From positions 1 to 24,812 of the forward strand of contig CAJNDS010001281.1 of the NCBI GenBank assembly GCA_905221605.1: a stretch of 24,812 bases of DNA, written 5' to 3'. The first letter of the stretch is position 1. Each line of letters starts with the position of its first letter. This DNA comes from Symbiodinium natans. Taxonomy: Eukaryota; Sar; Dinophyceae; Suessiales; Symbiodiniaceae. Below are positions 23,151-24,812 of this stretch, in pieces. Made by a program: the position numbers and the translations under genes. The notes beneath the pieces were generated by a model. The model was not told the origin of the DNA. It was given only the letters and a program-made list of their open reading frames with translations, and made no database searches.

Positions 23151-24812
23151 TCGGGCAGTTGGTTTTGCAACGCCTGGCGCCTAGGAGGGCCCTGTGGCCG
23201 GAAATACGCCCAGCTGATGCTCATGATGCTCCCCTCCTGCCTCGTCAAATGCGCGCAATGACTCGGGCAGTTGGTTTTGCAACGCCTGGCGCCTAGGAGG
23301 GCCCTGTGGCCGGAAATACGCCCAGCTGATGCTCATGATGCTCCCCTCCTGCCTCGTCAAATGCGCGCAATGACTCGGGCAGTTGGTTTTGCAACGCCTG
23401 GCGCCTAGGAGGGCCCGGTGGCCGGAAATACGCCCAGCTGATGCTCATGATGCTCCCCTCCTGCCTCGTCAAATGCGCGCAATGACTCGGGCAGTTGGTT
23501 TTGCAACGCCCGTGGGAGGGCCCTGTGGCCGGAAATACGCCCAGCTGATGCTCATGATGCTCCCCTCCTGCCTCGTCAAATGCGCGCAATGACTCGGGCA
23601 GTTGGTTTTGCAACGCCTGGCGCCTAGGAGGGCCCTGTGGCCGGAAATACGCCCAGCTGATGCTCATGATGCTCCCCTCCTGCCTCGTCAAATGCGCGCA
23701 ATGACTCGGGCAGTTGGTTTTGCAACGCCTGGCGCCTAGGAGGGCCCTGTGGCCGGAAATATGATGCCCCTCCTGCCTCGTCAAATGCTGACTCGCAGTT
23801 GGTTTTGCAGGAGGGCCCTGATGCTCCCCTCCTGCCTCGTCAAATGCGCGCAATGACTCGGGCAGTTGGTTTGGGCCCTGTGGCCGGAAATACGCCCAGC
23901 TGCTCATGATGCTCCCCTCCTGCCTCGTCAAATGCGCGCAATGACTCGGGCAGTTGGTTTTGCAACGCCTGGCGCCTAGGAGGGCCCTGTGGCCGGAAAT
24001 ACGCCCAGCTGATGCTCATGATGCTCCCCTCCTGCCTCGTCAAATGCGCGCAATGACTCGGGCAGTTGGTTTTGCAACGCCTGGCGCCTAGGAGGGCCCT
24101 GTGGCCGGAAATACGCCCAGCTGATGCTCATGATGCTCCCCTCCTGCCTCGTCAAATGCGCGCAATGACTCGGGCAGTTGGTTTTGCAACGCCTGGCGCC
24201 TAGGAGGGCCCTGTGGCCGGAAATACGCCCAGCTGATGCTCATGATGCTCCCCTCCTGCCTCGTCAAATGCGCGCAATGACTCGGGCAGTTGGTTTTGCA
24301 ACGCCTGGCGCCTAGGAGGGCCCTGTGGCCGGAAATACGCCCAGCTGATGCTCATGATGCTCCCCTCCTGCCTCGTCAAATGCGCGCAATGACTCGGGCA
24401 GTTGGTTTTGCAACGCCTGGCGCCTAGGAGGGCCCTGTGGCCGGAAATACGCCCAGCTGATGCTCATGATGCTCCCCTCCTGCCTCGTCAAATGCGCGCA
24501 ATGACTCGGGCAGTTGGTTTTGCAACGCCTGGCGCCTAGGAGGGCCCTGTCGCCGGAAATACGCCCAGCTGATGCTCATGATGCTCCCCTCCTGCCTCGT
24601 CAAATGCGCGCAATGACTCGGGCAGTTGGTTTTGCAACGCCTGGCGCCTAGGAGGCCCCTGTGGCCGGAAATACGCCCAGCTGATGCTCATGATGCTCCC
24701 CTCCTGCCTCGTCAAATGCGCGCAATGACTCGGGCAGTTGGTTTTGCAACGCCTGGCGCCTAGGAGGGCCCTGTGGCCGGAAATACGCCCAGCTGATGCT
24801 CATGATGCTCCC
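23151..24812. repeat. 112-bp tandem satellite, right block
   Basis: Same unit and orientation as the left block, about 15 copies, running off the window. It starts inside a unit at TCGGGCAGTTGG, the position complementary to where the left block stops. Copies at 23508-23520 and 23755-23900 are internally deleted or scrambled; the rest are almost identical, which points to recent homogenisation. Confidence 0.97.

Noticed and set aside
1-24812. rRNA, tRNA or dinoflagellate spliced-leader genes
   Set aside because: None was noticed by eye, including the spliced-leader consensus; a covariance-model scan would be needed to exclude them.
1-24812. Bacterial or viral origin of the window
   Set aside because: Introns, telomere-like repeats, microsatellites and satellite DNA are eukaryotic; no operons, ribosome-binding sites or viral genes are visible.

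Overview
The window looks like nuclear DNA of a dinoflagellate (genus not determinable). Four things point there: TTTAGGG-type telomere-like tracts scattered through introns and spacers; many small exons, all on the minus strand; introns of the form AG|GC...AG|G and AG|GA...AG|G besides GT-AG, which restore reading frame and phase exactly where I tested them; and two proteins resembling multi-copy families I recall from Symbiodiniaceae-type proteomes. All exon joins were made by eye from phase and splice signals, with no transcript or database support.

Layout. A 112-bp satellite in tandem fills both ends (1-1431 and 23151-24812, same orientation, running off both edges). Between them lies about 21.7 kb of non-satellite DNA whose recognisable genes are all read right to left. 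From the right: gene F (exons at the satellite edge and 22591-23019), a short broken reading frame (21240-21490), gene A (18177-19385, unknown), gene B (15692-17877, acidic repeat protein ending in a methyl-CpG-binding-like domain), gene C (12398-14871, cytosine-C5-methyltransferase-like family), gene D (6429-11300, large basic Lys/Pro/Ala repeat protein with a many-exon C-terminal part), and gene E (about 1880-5237, member of a presumed dinoflagellate-expanded family of unknown function).

How it may work together. Genes B, C and D would be a methyl-CpG reader, a methyltransferase-like protein and a histone-tail-like basic protein; this is a suggestive chromatin/DNA-methylation neighbourhood, but co-location is the only link.

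The most striking structural point is that both satellite blocks break at the same position in the 112-bp unit. The 21.7-kb segment between them begins and ends with a 16-bp imperfect inverted repeat (13/16) flanked by a TC dinucleotide, as if one large element had inserted into a single satellite array. Caveats: the right terminus overlaps a possible exon start, and both termini resemble degenerate telomere repeats.
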